Positions 1-9,086 are shown, counted from the first letter of the stretch. The stretch: DNA of 42,478 nt from Verrucomicrobiota bacterium (GCA_020630975.1 JAHDID010000027.1:30189-72666), one strand, 5' to 3'. The notes: a model not told the origin generated them from the sequence alone. Made by a program: numbers and translations.

Positions 1-330
1 TCACTTCCGCTCCAGCTTGGCCAATGCCTCGGGCGAGGGGCGGACGCTGCCGCGCTGGCGGGCTAGGTCGAAGGGGTCGTCTTTCTCTGGTAGCTCTGGG
101 ACCTCGATATCGGCTAGCTCGGGATACTGATCCTGGAGGCTCAGCAGATGGGCGCGTGCTTCTTCGGTGCGACGATGGAGCTTGTTTTGATCCTGGCGCA
201 TGCCTGCCCACATAGCTGGCCAGGCTCCTATGAGACCTGTTGATTTCCAGAAAGTACGGCACTTTTCGGACAGCTCTTGGTAATCGCTCAGCAGCTGCTC
301 GAAGTCTGATCGGGATGGCTGTGGTGGCAT
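1..330 (-). CDS. hypothetical protein, helical, 109 aa
   Basis: I do not recognise this protein. It is complete: the stop codon is the first three bases of the window and the start is ATG. It is charged, has no membrane segment or signal peptide, and its first 75 residues look helical (runs of Glu, Gln, Leu, Arg). The tail is rich in Pro, Asp and Arg and probably disordered. It is divergent from the aminopeptidase gene that begins 84 bases away, so that short gap must hold both promoters. Its 3' neighbour lies outside the window. Confidence 0.6.
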   Translation of the reverse strand: MPPQPSRSDFEQLLSDYQELSEKCRTFWKSTGLIGAWPAMWAGMRQDQNKLHRRTEEARAHLLSLQDQYPELADIEVPELPEKDDPFDLARQRGSVRPSPEALAKLERK

Positions 331-414
331 AGACTCGGAAAGATAGCGGAATCTGGAGCACTTGTCGATCCCGCTTGCTTGCCAATACTGCCAAGTGGCC
401 TAGTTTTTGTGCGT

Positions 415-1521
415 ATGCATGATGCCCGTATCGACCAACTCGCCAAGCAACTCGTAGGCTACTCGACCGCCGTGAAACCAGGAGAAAAGGTGCTGATCGA
501 CCTTTTTGACGTGCCGGAGCAGATCGGAATCGCTCTGATCCGTGAGGTGCGGGCCGCCGGTGGCATCCCTTTTGTGAATCTAAATAGCATGCAGATCCAT
601 CGCGAGCTGCAGCGCGAGGCCTGCGAGGAGCAGCTCGATACTTTCGTAGATGTGGGCATCTATCAGATGAAGGGCATGGACTGCTACATCGCCATCCGTG
701 GCGGGCATAATAGCAATGAGCTATCCGACGTGCCGGCTGAGAAGCGCCAGATGGTGGCAGAGAAAACTCGCCCGCTGATGAATGAGCGCGTCAATAACAC
801 CCGCTGGTGTGTGCTACGCTGGCCCAATCCATCGATGGCGCAGGGCGCAGGCATGTCGACCGAGGCTTTTGAGGATTTTTACTTCCGCGTGTGTCTGCTC
901 GACTACGCCGCTCTGCAGGAGGGTATGACTGCGCTGGAGAAACGCATGACCGAGGCTAAGGAGGTGCACATCAAAGGCGAGGGCACCGACCTAAAATTCA
1001 GCATCGAGGGCATCCCTGGGGTCGCCTGTGGCGGTAATTTTAACATCCCAGATGGCGAGTGTTTCACCGCTCCGGTGCTCGACTCGGTGCAGGGGCATAT
1101 CACTTACAATGCGCCATCGATCTACCAGGGGACTTCCTTCGATCAGGTGTATTTCGAGTTTCAGGATGGCAAGATCGTGAAGGCTACGGCGAACAACACC
1201 GAGGCGCTCAACGAGATCCTCGATACCGACGATGGGGCCCGCTTTATCGGCGAGTTTGCTATCGGATTTAATCCCGAAATCCGCGAACCCATGCGCGACA
1301 TCCTATTTGACGAAAAAATCGCCGGGAGCTTTCACTTCACCCCAGGGCAGGCCTACGAGATCGCTGACAATAGCAACCGCAGTGCGGTACACTGGGACCT
1401 AGTAAACATCCAGCGTCCTGACTATGGTGGTGGCGAGATCTGGTTCGATGGAGAGCTGCTGCGCAAAGATGGCCAGTTTCTCCCTGAGGACCTGCAGATC
1501 CTGAACTATCCAGAATCGTGA
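415..1521 (+). CDS. M29 family metallo-aminopeptidase (AmpS/PepS-like)
   Basis: Predicted cytoplasmic two-metal aminopeptidase of MEROPS family M29, removing N-terminal residues from peptides; 368 aa, in the usual range. The frame is open further upstream from a TTG at 379, but the ATG at 415 gives the N-terminus MHDARIDQLAKQLV typical of the family, so I chose it. Metal and catalytic residues are in the expected places: the Glu of PDGECFTAP, the Glu of FIGEFAIG, the His of GSFHFTPG, and the His and Asp of SAVHWDLV. The fluoride channel gene starts 10 bases after the stop, suggesting a two-gene operon without an obvious functional link. Family assignment is secure; the substrate is unknown. 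Confidence 0.9.
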   Translation: MHDARIDQLAKQLVGYSTAVKPGEKVLIDLFDVPEQIGIALIREVRAAGGIPFVNLNSMQIHRELQREACEEQLDTFVDVGIYQMKGMDCYIAIRGGHNSNELSDVPAEKRQMVAEKTRPLMNERVNNTRWCVLRWPNPSMAQGAGMSTEAFEDFYFRVCLLDYAALQEGMTALEKRMTEAKEVHIKGEGTDLKFSIEGIPGVACGGNFNIPDGECFTAPVLDSVQGHITYNAPSIYQGTSFDQVYFEFQDGKIVKATANNTEALNEILDTDDGARFIGEFAIGFNPEIREPMRDILFDEKIAGSFHFTPGQAYEIADNSNRSAVHWDLVNIQRPDYGGGEIWFDGELLRKDGQFLPEDLQILNYPES

Positions 1522-1531
1522 GTCGACCGGC

Positions 1532-1918
1532 ATGAAGTGGCTCTGGCTCGTCATTCTGCTCAGTGGGGGCATCGGCGCTCTGTGTCGCTACGCGCTCTCT
1601 GGTGCGATCGATGCTAGCCGCGAGGACAATGGTGCTGCCTCATTTCCGCTGGGGATCTGGGTGGCCAATTGTGTTGGCTGTCTGCTGTTTGGATTACTTT
1701 TCGCACTCGGAGAGGGGCGCCTGCCAGAAGTCTGGCGCCTAGCGATTTTTACCGGATTTCTCGGCAGTTTCACCACCTTCTCTACCTTCAGCTGGAATAC
1801 TCTCGAGCTGATGAAGACGGGGCAGATGGGCATGGCTCTGGCAAATGTCGCGCTGAGCGTGGTAGTGGGGTTGCTAGCGGTGTGGGGTGGCTATCTGGCA
1901 GGTAGTACACTGCGGTAG
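1532..1918 (+). CDS. crcB: fluoride ion channel CrcB/FluC
   Basis: Dual-topology inner-membrane channel that exports fluoride. At 128 aa it has the usual family length, with four hydrophobic helices. Diagnostic motifs are GGIGALCRY near the N-terminus (the family G-G-x-G-A-x-x-R-Y/W), WVANCVGCLLFG (conserved Asn in helix 2), and the signature GFLGSFTTFSTFSWNT with the Phe and Thr/Ser residues of the fluoride path. I see no second copy next door, so it is presumably a homodimer. No fluoride riboswitch is visible in the 10-base gap upstream; any control would lie ahead of the aminopeptidase gene. Confidence 0.95.
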   Translation: MKWLWLVILLSGGIGALCRYALSGAIDASREDNGAASFPLGIWVANCVGCLLFGLLFALGEGRLPEVWRLAIFTGFLGSFTTFSTFSWNTLELMKTGQMGMALANVALSVVVGLLAVWGGYLAGSTLR

Positions 1919-1950
1919 GGTGGGGGACAGAGGCTGCTGCAAAATCTTAT

Positions 1951-3504
1951 CTATTTGGCCAGTTCGGCGTTTACCTTGATGATCGTCGGCTCGCTGATAT
2001 TGCGCATGCGGTCTACGCTCCGGACGGCGATCTCCTGGACATCGGATTCGACTGGGTAGCTGCTGAATCTGGGGGCGACTAGTTTTGGGCTGAGCCATTT
2101 GCCGTTTTTCCGTTCGTTGACCAGATATTGGTAGAGAGGCTCGTCGGTTTTCTCTTTGATGTGAAATCTTACGATGCGGCTGTCTTCGTAGTCGGCGAGT
2201 AGATCGACATGAGGGCGAGGCAGGGGCTCGCTATCGATCCATGGGCTGGGCGGGGGAAGGGCTTTCTCCGCGAATGGGCCTGTGCCGAGCTGAGTGGCGA
2301 TCTGGTAGTCGCTATGCTGGAGCCACTTCATGGAAAATAAGCACACTCCCGAGCCGCTACCTTGGGTGCGGCGGGTGTAGTTGATCTGATTGACGATCTC
2401 GCTCGCGCCATCGGCGTCTTTGGCTTTTACGATAGTCAGGCCTGGCCACATGTGGCGTTGTTTGGTGTTTTCTTCGCTCCACCAGTCGAGTAGGGCGGTG
2501 AAGCTTTGCCCCTTTGAGTCGATGGGCCAATACAGCTGAGGCATGAAGTAGTCGACCCAGCCTTCGTTTAGCCAAAGCTTAGCGTCGGCGTAGAGTACTT
2601 CATACTGGTCCATACCGGCGATACCTGGAGGGTGGTTCGGGCGCCAGATACCAAATGGACTGATGCCGAATTCGATGTTTTTACCGGAGCCTCGGACGTC
2701 GTCGTAGAGGGCTTTTACGAAGCGGTTTACCGAGTCGCGTCGCCAGTCTGCGCGGTCGAGTTTACCGCCTGATTTTTGATACTCAGCGTAGGTGGCGTCG
2801 TCGGGGAAGTCTTGGTTTTTGTGGTAGGAAGGGTAGGGGTAGAAGTAGTCGTCGAAGTGGACGCCATCGATATCGTAGCGATCTATGACATCTTTGACCA
2901 CGCGGCGGGTGTGGGCCTGGGCGGCCTCCTGTGCGGGATCCATCCACCAGTAGCCCTCATCGCCGAGACGGTGGACTAGCTCTGGCTGATCTTTGACGAT
3001 CGATTTTTTGCTCAACCCGCCTTTGTGGCCTTTGTGATTGGCTCGGAAGGGATTAAACCACGCGTGGAGTAGTAGGCCTCGGCTATGGGCTTCCTGTACC
3101 CAGAAGGTGAGTGGGTCCCATGAGGGTTTCGGCTTTTTCCCCTGTTCTCCAGTGAGGTAGTAGGACCAGGGTTCGATTTTGCTGTGGTAGATGGCGTCGG
3201 CTTGTGGGCGCACTTGGAGGATGACGGCATTGAAATTGAGCTCGACTAGGCGATCGAGGATGGCGATGGCCTCTGCCTGTTGCTTTTTCGCCGATAGACT
3301 ATTCGAGCTGGGCCAGTCGATATTGATCACGGTAGCCACCCAGGCGGCGCGAAACTCGCTGATCGGGCCGGGAATGATGTCGGCTGCCGTGGCGGAGCGC
3401 TGTTCGGCTGGGATGGTGCGATAGTCATCGCGAGAGCCACAGCCTATCAAAAGTAGGCCGAGGGTCAGCGTGAGGCAGGCTGAGAGGAAAGTGCCGCAGT
3501 TCAT
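1951..3504 (-). CDS. DigH/YddW-like glycoside hydrolase lipoprotein (GHL10, DUF187)
   Basis: Predicted envelope lipoprotein of the glycosyl-hydrolase-like GHL10 family, whose E. coli member DigH (YddW) cleaves denuded peptidoglycan glycans. The 517 aa protein begins with a lipoprotein signal peptide ending in the lipobox LIGC (Cys about residue 22). The catalytic domain opens with EFRAAWVATVINIDWPS, a hallmark of the family, followed by FNAVILQVRPQADAIY, LLLHAWFNPFRA, DGVHFDDYFYP and DYFMPQLYW, the strands of a TIM barrel carrying acidic residues. The last 100 residues form a separate beta-rich segment. It lies 21 bases downstream of lysA and is probably co-transcribed; both genes serve peptidoglycan, one making diaminopimelate or lysine and one acting on glycan. 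Confidence 0.85.
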   Translation of the reverse strand: MNCGTFLSACLTLTLGLLLIGCGSRDDYRTIPAEQRSATAADIIPGPISEFRAAWVATVINIDWPSSNSLSAKKQQAEAIAILDRLVELNFNAVILQVRPQADAIYHSKIEPWSYYLTGEQGKKPKPSWDPLTFWVQEAHSRGLLLHAWFNPFRANHKGHKGGLSKKSIVKDQPELVHRLGDEGYWWMDPAQEAAQAHTRRVVKDVIDRYDIDGVHFDDYFYPYPSYHKNQDFPDDATYAEYQKSGGKLDRADWRRDSVNRFVKALYDDVRGSGKNIEFGISPFGIWRPNHPPGIAGMDQYEVLYADAKLWLNEGWVDYFMPQLYWPIDSKGQSFTALLDWWSEENTKQRHMWPGLTIVKAKDADGASEIVNQINYTRRTQGSGSGVCLFSMKWLQHSDYQIATQLGTGPFAEKALPPPSPWIDSEPLPRPHVDLLADYEDSRIVRFHIKEKTDEPLYQYLVNERKNGKWLSPKLVAPRFSSYPVESDVQEIAVRSVDRMRNISEPTIIKVNAELAK

Positions 3505-3525
3505 GGGATGATGGTGGCGATTATT

Positions 3526-4818
3526 CTACCTAGGGATGATCTCGGTCTCGATGAGCTCCTCATAGCTCTGGCGCGGGCGGATGGTGTGCACCTCCTCGCC
3601 ATCGATGAGGATCTCGGGTGGGAAGGGGCGAGAGTTGTAGTTCGACGCCATGACGAATCCATAAGCTCCAGCGCTGAGCACTGCGATACGATCGCCGGAC
3701 TCGACCGACGGGAGAGGGCGGTCTTGAGCGAAGAAATCGCCACTCTCACAGACAGGACCGACGATGTCGACTTTCTCTTCGGTCGAAGCGGTTGCGGGTT
3801 CTTTGATGGGGACGATGTCGTGGTGACCCTCATATAGAGCTGGGCGGATCAGGTCGTTCATGCCCGCATCGACGATTTTGAAGGTCTTGGCCGAGCCGCG
3901 TTTTTCGTAGAGGACTTCGGTGATCATGATGCCGGCATTGCCGACCATGAATCGACCGGGCTCGAGGATGATTTTCATGTCCAGAGGCTTGAGCAGCGGT
4001 ACGAGCGCCTGGGCGTATTCTTCGACAGTGAGGGGCTTCTCCTCCTGGCCTTCCCACCAGCTCATCACGCCGCTGGCTAGGCTGTCATTGTAGACGATAC
4101 CGATACCGCCGCCGATGCTGAAAAACTCGATATCGTAGAGATCTTTCAGCTGCTGGACAAATGGCACGACCTTTTTCACCGCCTCTTCGAATGGGCCTAC
4201 GGAGGTCAGCTGCGAGCCGATATGCATCTGTAGGCCGCGGATCTTGACGTGCTCTAGCTGGGAGGCACGCTCGTAAGCTCCGGCGATGCTCTCGAAGTCG
4301 ATGCCAAACTTGTTTTCGCTCTTGCCGGTGGAGATATATTTGTGCGTCTTGGCGTCGACGTTGGGATTCACCCGCAGTGCGATGGGGGCGACCACGCCTT
4401 TCTCACCTGCGACTTGGTTGATGAATTCGACCTCGGCTTCGCTCTCGGCATTGAAAGACAGGATACCTGCGTCGAGACCCATCTCGATTTCTTCACGGGT
4501 TTTGCCGACTCCGGCGAAGGTGCATTTGCCCGGATCGCCGCCGGCTTTTTTGATGCGGAAAAGCTCACCGCCAGAGACGATGTCGAAGCCTGAGCCCTCG
4601 CCTGCGAGGAGGTTGAGCACGGCGATGTTTGAGTTGGCTTTGGTGGCGTAGCAGATCAGACAATCGAGCTCGCTCATGCCCTCTGACAAGCGGCGGTAGT
4701 GATCGAGGATTGTTGCTTTGCTGTAGACATAGGCAGGGGTGCCCACTTCGTCGACCAGAGTATCGAGATTGACGCCCTCGCAGTGGAGCGCGCCGTTCCG
4801 GTATTCGAATGAATGCAT
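3526..4818 (-). CDS. lysA: diaminopimelate decarboxylase
   Basis: PLP enzyme that decarboxylates meso-diaminopimelate to L-lysine, the last step of lysine synthesis; cytoplasmic. It is 430 aa, the normal length. The PLP lysine is K60 in CYATKANSN. Other family motifs are HIGSQ, the phosphate-binding glycine loop IGGGIGI, EPGRFMVGNAG, and the dimer-interface CESGD that supplies an active-site Cys from the partner subunit. The barrel fills about residues 25-280 and the beta-sandwich the rest. Upstream sequence shows no Shine-Dalgarno motif. The DigH-like gene follows after 21 bases. Confidence 0.97.
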   Translation of the reverse strand: MHSFEYRNGALHCEGVNLDTLVDEVGTPAYVYSKATILDHYRRLSEGMSELDCLICYATKANSNIAVLNLLAGEGSGFDIVSGGELFRIKKAGGDPGKCTFAGVGKTREEIEMGLDAGILSFNAESEAEVEFINQVAGEKGVVAPIALRVNPNVDAKTHKYISTGKSENKFGIDFESIAGAYERASQLEHVKIRGLQMHIGSQLTSVGPFEEAVKKVVPFVQQLKDLYDIEFFSIGGGIGIVYNDSLASGVMSWWEGQEEKPLTVEEYAQALVPLLKPLDMKIILEPGRFMVGNAGIMITEVLYEKRGSAKTFKIVDAGMNDLIRPALYEGHHDIVPIKEPATASTEEKVDIVGPVCESGDFFAQDRPLPSVESGDRIAVLSAGAYGFVMASNYNSRPFPPEILIDGEEVHTIRPRQSYEELIETEIIPR

Positions 4819-4935
4819 GGCGGCGACGATAGCGGAGAAAAGATAGAGTTCAAGTTTGCAGTTAACCGCATCCAGTGATTCGGGCGTGCATTTTCAGGAA
4901 GTTAGGAGATTTAGTAGAGCAAATTGGGTCCAAAG

Positions 4936-5391
4936 TCAGGTATTCGCCCTGTTTTTGCTATGGCACTCAGAAAGTTGGCCTTTGTCCATTTCCCAAAAAT
5001 CTTGGCACAATTCGAAGTAGGTTAATGTTTCTTCAACGCGATGCTGCTCCAAGAGCTCTTTGGCCAAGCTCATATTGGGTCCAAAACTATCGAGCTGCGG
5101 GGAGCCAGGGGTGCGGCCTGCGGCGAGTAGGTGCTGCGAGGCTAACTCTAGATCGTTTTCTAAGATAGCTAGTCGACCCAATACGCTATGGTAAGTGTGT
5201 ATGGCATTGCCGTAGTTCCAATCGTTTTGATAATTAGGTGTTAAGCGTTTCAGTTCTTCAGCGAATCTCTTTGCATCGAGATAGTTTCCGCTTTCATATG
5301 CAGCCATAGCTGCTGGGCCGAGTTCGTAAAATCGCTCCAGTTCCGTGCTGGCGGCACCGAGCTGCTGTAGCGCCTTTTCGTAGCTTCGCAT
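4936..5391 (-). CDS. TPR-like helical protein, unknown function
   Basis: A 151 aa helical protein. Residues about 20-110 resemble tetratricopeptide-type helix pairs (AAYESGNYLDAKRFAEEL and similar). The C-terminal half contains RTPGSPQLDSFGPNMSLAKE, a phrase I recall recurring in uncharacterised bacterial proteins that track work done per row or per client, but with no assigned function. No signal peptide or membrane helix, so cytoplasmic. Its ATG lies one base after the stop of the DUF1080 gene, so the two are almost certainly co-transcribed, although one product is exported and this one is not. Confidence 0.7.
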   Translation of the reverse strand: MRSYEKALQQLGAASTELERFYELGPAAMAAYESGNYLDAKRFAEELKRLTPNYQNDWNYGNAIHTYHSVLGRLAILENDLELASQHLLAAGRTPGSPQLDSFGPNMSLAKELLEQHRVEETLTYFELCQDFWEMDKGQLSECHSKNRANT

Positions 5392-5392
5392 G

Positions 5393-6061
5393 TTAAAGTC
5401 GCTTCACTCGCAGATTGCGGACGGAGAATGGCTGGCCATGGTCTTGGATGCATATTTTGCCGGAGGCGACTAGCTCCTTACCTTCGGGCTTTCCCTGGCG
5501 CAGGTCGAAGTCTTGGATGATTTTTCCATTTAGCACGACTTTGAGATGGTCGCCTCGCATGGTGACAGTCATCCTCTGCCATTCGCCGGCGGGTTTGGCG
5601 GCATTCTTCAGGGGGCCGCGCGTGCGGATGACTCCGCCCATATCATGATGGCCGAGAGTTTTTTCGGCTCCGTGAGAGTCGAGTATCTGCACCTCGAACC
5701 CCGATTTGGTCGGGTCGACAGTGTCGGCTACGCGAAAGTAGAAGCCGGAGTTGCCCTGCTCGCCAAACTGAAACTCGAAGTCGAAGATGAAATCGGCATA
5801 GTCGCCCTGCAGCCATAGGTAGGAGCCGTAGCGTTTCCACCCGCTCTCGCCCTCGCGGGGCTGTAGCTGTAGCGAGCCATCGGGCTGGATCAGCCAGTTG
5901 CCCTCGGTATCGAGTTTGGATAAGTCTTTGCCTGCGTAGAGGGTAGTGAAAGAAGCGTCGTCTGTAGCCGGGTGCAGAGAGTCCTCAGCTGTGAGTGATG
6001 AAATGGTGGTGAGTAGAAAGCCGACACAGAGCAGAGGAAATTTCATCGAAGTCATCATCAT
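5393..6061 (-). CDS. DUF1080 / 3-keto-disaccharide hydrolase domain protein
   Basis: Secreted 222 aa protein with a cleavable signal peptide (hydrophobic stretch about residues 7-22, then a likely cut near LTAED). The rest is one DUF1080 domain, a concanavalin-like beta-sandwich. Family motifs include FTTLYAGKDLSKL, YGSYLWLQGDYADFIFDFEF, GNSGFYFRV, GFEVQILDSHG, GEWQRMTVTMRGD and the closing IQDHGQPFSVRNLRV. Some members hydrolyse 3-keto sugars; others are of unknown activity and are abundant in Planctomycetota and Verrucomicrobiota. It is divergent from the sulfatase gene across about 110 bases, suggesting joint use on a sulfated or oxidised polysaccharide, which is inference. Confidence 0.88.
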   Translation of the reverse strand: MMMTSMKFPLLCVGFLLTTISSLTAEDSLHPATDDASFTTLYAGKDLSKLDTEGNWLIQPDGSLQLQPREGESGWKRYGSYLWLQGDYADFIFDFEFQFGEQGNSGFYFRVADTVDPTKSGFEVQILDSHGAEKTLGHHDMGGVIRTRGPLKNAAKPAGEWQRMTVTMRGDHLKVVLNGKIIQDFDLRQGKPEGKELVASGKICIQDHGQPFSVRNLRVKRL

Positions 6062-6171
6062 CTGGGAGGCTAGTCAGCCTCGTTATGGCTGGCAAGATGC
6101 TGCTTTAGGCCACGATGCCGCCGGAGATTTCGCTTCTCTGCGTCAGCTGGATCGTTACCCTGATAGTCTCT

Positions 6172-7650
6172 ATGAAGCGACGATCCTTTATTCATACCAC
6201 TGGAGCAGCAGCTGCGGCGGCTACAGCTAGCCCTCTGCAAGCGGCTCCTGATCGGAAACCGAATCTCCTGATCGTGCACTGCGATGAGCTGAACTTTCGT
6301 ACTCTGGGCTGCTACCGCGACACACTGGCTCCGGAGCAGGCATTTATGTGGGGGCCGAAGGCGTATGTGGAGACGCCGCATATCGATTCGATCGCTGCGG
6401 AGGGAGCGCTGTGCACCAAGTTTTACGCAGCCACGCCGGTCTGCTCGCCATCGCGCTCGACTTGGATCTCTGGGCAGTATCCGCAGAATACCGGGGTCAC
6501 GTCGAATAATCATCATCTGTCGGACGATTTGGTCACTTTTGGACATCAGCTACAGGCAGCGGGGTATGCGACTGGCTACTCGGGGAAGTGGCATCTGGAT
6601 GGTAATGGTAAACCGCAATGGGCACCGGAGCGGAAGTTTGGCTTTGAGGATAATCGCTACATGTTTAATCGAGGGCACTGGAAGCAGCTGGAGCTGACGC
6701 CTGAAGGCCCGCGTGTGAAAGCGAGGGATAAAAAGGGGGCGCCTTCCTATGCGGTAGAGGGGGCGGATGAGGAGTCTTTTGCTACGGACTGGCTGACTGA
6801 TCGGACTATCGAATTTATCGACGAGCATCAGGATGAGCCTTTTGCCTATATGGTAAGTATCCCAGATCCGCATGGGCCAGATACCGTGCGGGCGCCCTAT
6901 GATACGATGTATAGCGACGATGATGTGGAGAAGCCACGGACTTTTGATCGAGATCCAGAGACCGCGCCGAGCTGGGCCAAGCCTGCGGATAAGTGCAATT
7001 ATAAGATGGCGCAGTATCACGGCATGATGAAGTGCATCGATGATAATGTCGGTCGGATGATTGCGGCTTTGAAAGAGCGTGGTCTATACGACGACACCAT
7101 CATCGTATTCACTGCCGATCACGGAGACATGCGTGGCGAGCATGGCCGGCAGAACAAAGGCATACCACTGGAAGCTTCTGGCAAGATCCCTTTCGTCATT
7201 CGCTGGCCGGAGAAGATCAAGGCGCGCACGCAGATCGACTTTGCTATGAATACGACTGACTTTATGCCGACTATCCTACCTCTGATGGGCTGTGAGCGCT
7301 CGGGCAAGGAAGAGGGGAGGAATCTATCCAAGGTATTTCGTGGTAAAGAAACCAAGGCGGCGAATGTCACGATCATGCGTGGGACTACCAAGTCGCCTGA
7401 AAACTCTTTTGGTTGGATAGCGGCAGTCACGCCACAGCATAAGTTGGTGCTCAGTTCGTATGACGAGCCTTGGTTGCTCGATCTCGATGCCGATCCTGAT
7501 GAGCTGGTAAATCACTTCGACGATCCGGAGAAGAAAGAGACCTTGGCTTTTCTTGCCGCAGAAATGCAGAAATATGGAGAAGCGACTGGTGATCCGAAGA
7601 TAAATAATCCAAAGAATAGAGAGGTGCTGGACGCACTGCTACCCGCATAA
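6172..7650 (+). CDS. Tat-exported arylsulfatase-type sulfatase
   Basis: Predicted exported sulfatase that removes sulfate esters from glycans or other organosulfates. I start at the ATG at 6172 because it opens a twin-arginine signal (KRRSFIHTTGAAAAA, cut near LQAA); the frame is open upstream to 6115, but that extension precedes the signal. The mature protein is about 467 aa. The formylglycine site is C91 in VCSPSRSTW, a Cys-type sulfatase motif (C-x-P-S-R) needing a formylglycine-generating enzyme, which is not in this window. Metal and active-site motifs follow: VHCDELNFRTLGC, SGKWHLDG, and FTADHGDMRGEHG. The esterase gene follows after only 4 bases. Confidence 0.93.
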   Translation: MKRRSFIHTTGAAAAAATASPLQAAPDRKPNLLIVHCDELNFRTLGCYRDTLAPEQAFMWGPKAYVETPHIDSIAAEGALCTKFYAATPVCSPSRSTWISGQYPQNTGVTSNNHHLSDDLVTFGHQLQAAGYATGYSGKWHLDGNGKPQWAPERKFGFEDNRYMFNRGHWKQLELTPEGPRVKARDKKGAPSYAVEGADEESFATDWLTDRTIEFIDEHQDEPFAYMVSIPDPHGPDTVRAPYDTMYSDDDVEKPRTFDRDPETAPSWAKPADKCNYKMAQYHGMMKCIDDNVGRMIAALKERGLYDDTIIVFTADHGDMRGEHGRQNKGIPLEASGKIPFVIRWPEKIKARTQIDFAMNTTDFMPTILPLMGCERSGKEEGRNLSKVFRGKETKAANVTIMRGTTKSPENSFGWIAAVTPQHKLVLSSYDEPWLLDLDADPDELVNHFDDPEKKETLAFLAAEMQKYGEATGDPKINNPKNREVLDALLPA

Positions 7651-7654
7651 ATTT

Positions 7655-8743
7655 ATGAGACTACACTATATTGCCGCGTTTTTTGCATTGGTATGTTCCA
7701 GTGCGTTTGGTCAGGGAGAGAAGATTTTTAAAGATTGGGATAAAAATGGAGATGGTTTTCTAGAGAAAGACGAGGTGCCACCGGGGCCTCGCAAAATCTT
7801 CGACCGAAAAGATACCAATGGAGATGGCAAAATCTCGATGCAGGAGCACCTCGGTCGGGGCGGACAGCCCGAACGACCAGAGCGTCCTGAAAAGCCAGGG
7901 AGACCGACTGGGGGCGGCGGTGATGCGGCATTCACGATCGAACAGACCTGGGCGCAGGAGCCGGATGGCTTTGAGAGGCCTGTGTATGTGCATGGTAAGA
8001 CAAGTGGTTCGCGAGGCTCTGTGCCAGTGATTATCGACTTTCACGGTGGTGGTGGCGATGCCTCGCGTGGTGGGCAGCGCTGGACTCGGCTGCTGCCAGA
8101 TCATCTGGTGGTAGCGCCTCAGGGCTATGAGCGTGGCTGGAATGTTCACGGCGAAAACTCCAAAGCGCCTGATGTCTCATTTTTTGAGTCGCTGATCGAT
8201 GAGCTGGGTAAGCGATATCCGGCAGCTGACATGGATGAGGTGACGCTGGTGGGCTCATCAAATGGAGCGGCCTATATCTATCGGCTATTGATCGAGCTGG
8301 AGGAGCCTCTTTTCAAACGTGTGGTGCCGATGGTCTCGTCTCTACTAGAGGTTCAGTATCACGATGATAGTTTCTGGAAGTCGTCTGATGAGAGTGATAC
8401 TGACGAGCTATCAAAGAAAGCCAGCCCTATCCGAGATGGCGTGGCGATGCTCTACTGCCATGGTACAGATGATAAGGTGGTGCCTTTTTATGGCGGGCTG
8501 CGCTTTGGTAAGTATCAGCACCTGACAGCCTATGAGACGGCTAATATCTGGGCTCGAAATTTCGGATACAGCGGTGCTGAATTGGGGCAGGGCGATGCCG
8601 AGGAGGTGGCCGATGGGTTGTTGAAATATGACTTTGAGGGGACGCCTATGGCACTGATCGAGGTGGTGGATGGTAATCACGGCCTAGCTCCTCATCGAGA
8701 TAAGGTGGAGAAGGAAGTGGTGAAATTTATCACCGGGAGGTAG
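7655..8743 (+). CDS. secreted EF-hand plus alpha/beta-hydrolase (PHB-depolymerase/feruloyl-esterase-like)
   Basis: A 362 aa fusion. A Sec signal peptide (about residues 1-19) is followed by two EF-hand loops with canonical ligands (D29 to E40 and D53 to E64, both with NGDG cores), so calcium binding is likely. A Pro/Arg/Gly-rich linker (about 67-87) leads to an alpha/beta-hydrolase like LpqC and polyhydroxybutyrate depolymerases. The oxyanion segment is IIDFHGGGG; the nucleophile is S202 in GSSNG; the acid is in CHGTDDKVVPF and the His in VDGNHGLAPH. It lies 4 bases after the sulfatase and is presumably co-transcribed; an esterase that removes acyl groups from the same glycan would fit, but the substrate is unknown. 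Confidence 0.88.
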   Translation: MRLHYIAAFFALVCSSAFGQGEKIFKDWDKNGDGFLEKDEVPPGPRKIFDRKDTNGDGKISMQEHLGRGGQPERPERPEKPGRPTGGGGDAAFTIEQTWAQEPDGFERPVYVHGKTSGSRGSVPVIIDFHGGGGDASRGGQRWTRLLPDHLVVAPQGYERGWNVHGENSKAPDVSFFESLIDELGKRYPAADMDEVTLVGSSNGAAYIYRLLIELEEPLFKRVVPMVSSLLEVQYHDDSFWKSSDESDTDELSKKASPIRDGVAMLYCHGTDDKVVPFYGGLRFGKYQHLTAYETANIWARNFGYSGAELGQGDAEEVADGLLKYDFEGTPMALIEVVDGNHGLAPHRDKVEKEVVKFITGR

Positions 8744-8820
8744 CGCGTTGGGACTAGATTAGGCTAGAGGTGGAGGCTGCGCTGTTGCTTACCTTGGAGC
8801 GCCATGGGGGTAACATAAGT

Positions 8821-8981
8821 TTCTAGCACCCCGAAGGGGTGCAGCTCTGCATCCGACTATCCCCGGTGGCTGCGCTATGCTTGCCACCGGCTATCATCTT
8901 TGAGTCCCTCCGGGACCTGGTGATGATAAAGTCCCAGAGGAGAGCTGGTAGCCTGGGGTGAAACCAAGGTTTGGGGTGCGC
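8821..8981. repeat. GC-hairpin interspersed repeat element in a gene-free stretch (8744-9086)
   Basis: This 343-base gap holds no convincing gene. It holds three strong hairpins in a row: 8826-8842 (7-bp stem, loop gaa), 8863-8890 (8-bp stem ccggtggc/gccaccgg, 12-nt loop) and 8904-8916 (5-bp stem gtccc/gggac, loop tcc), followed by a segment containing tagcctggggtgaaacc (8949-8965). The pattern of accccgaaggggt, ccggtggc and cctccggga hairpins ending in a ggggtgaaacc box matches a style of dispersed repeat common in Verrucomicrobiota, Planctomycetota and Bacteroidota. A second, partial copy of the last box is at 21931-21970. Confidence 0.6.
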
Positions 8982-9086
8982 GCGTTAGCATCATCACATG
9001 GGCCAACTTCTATCGCATGATTGCTAGAGGCTTTGGCCAAGCCAAGGGTACCTGGGCGACGAGACGGGCGTCCCTCCTTGATTGAC

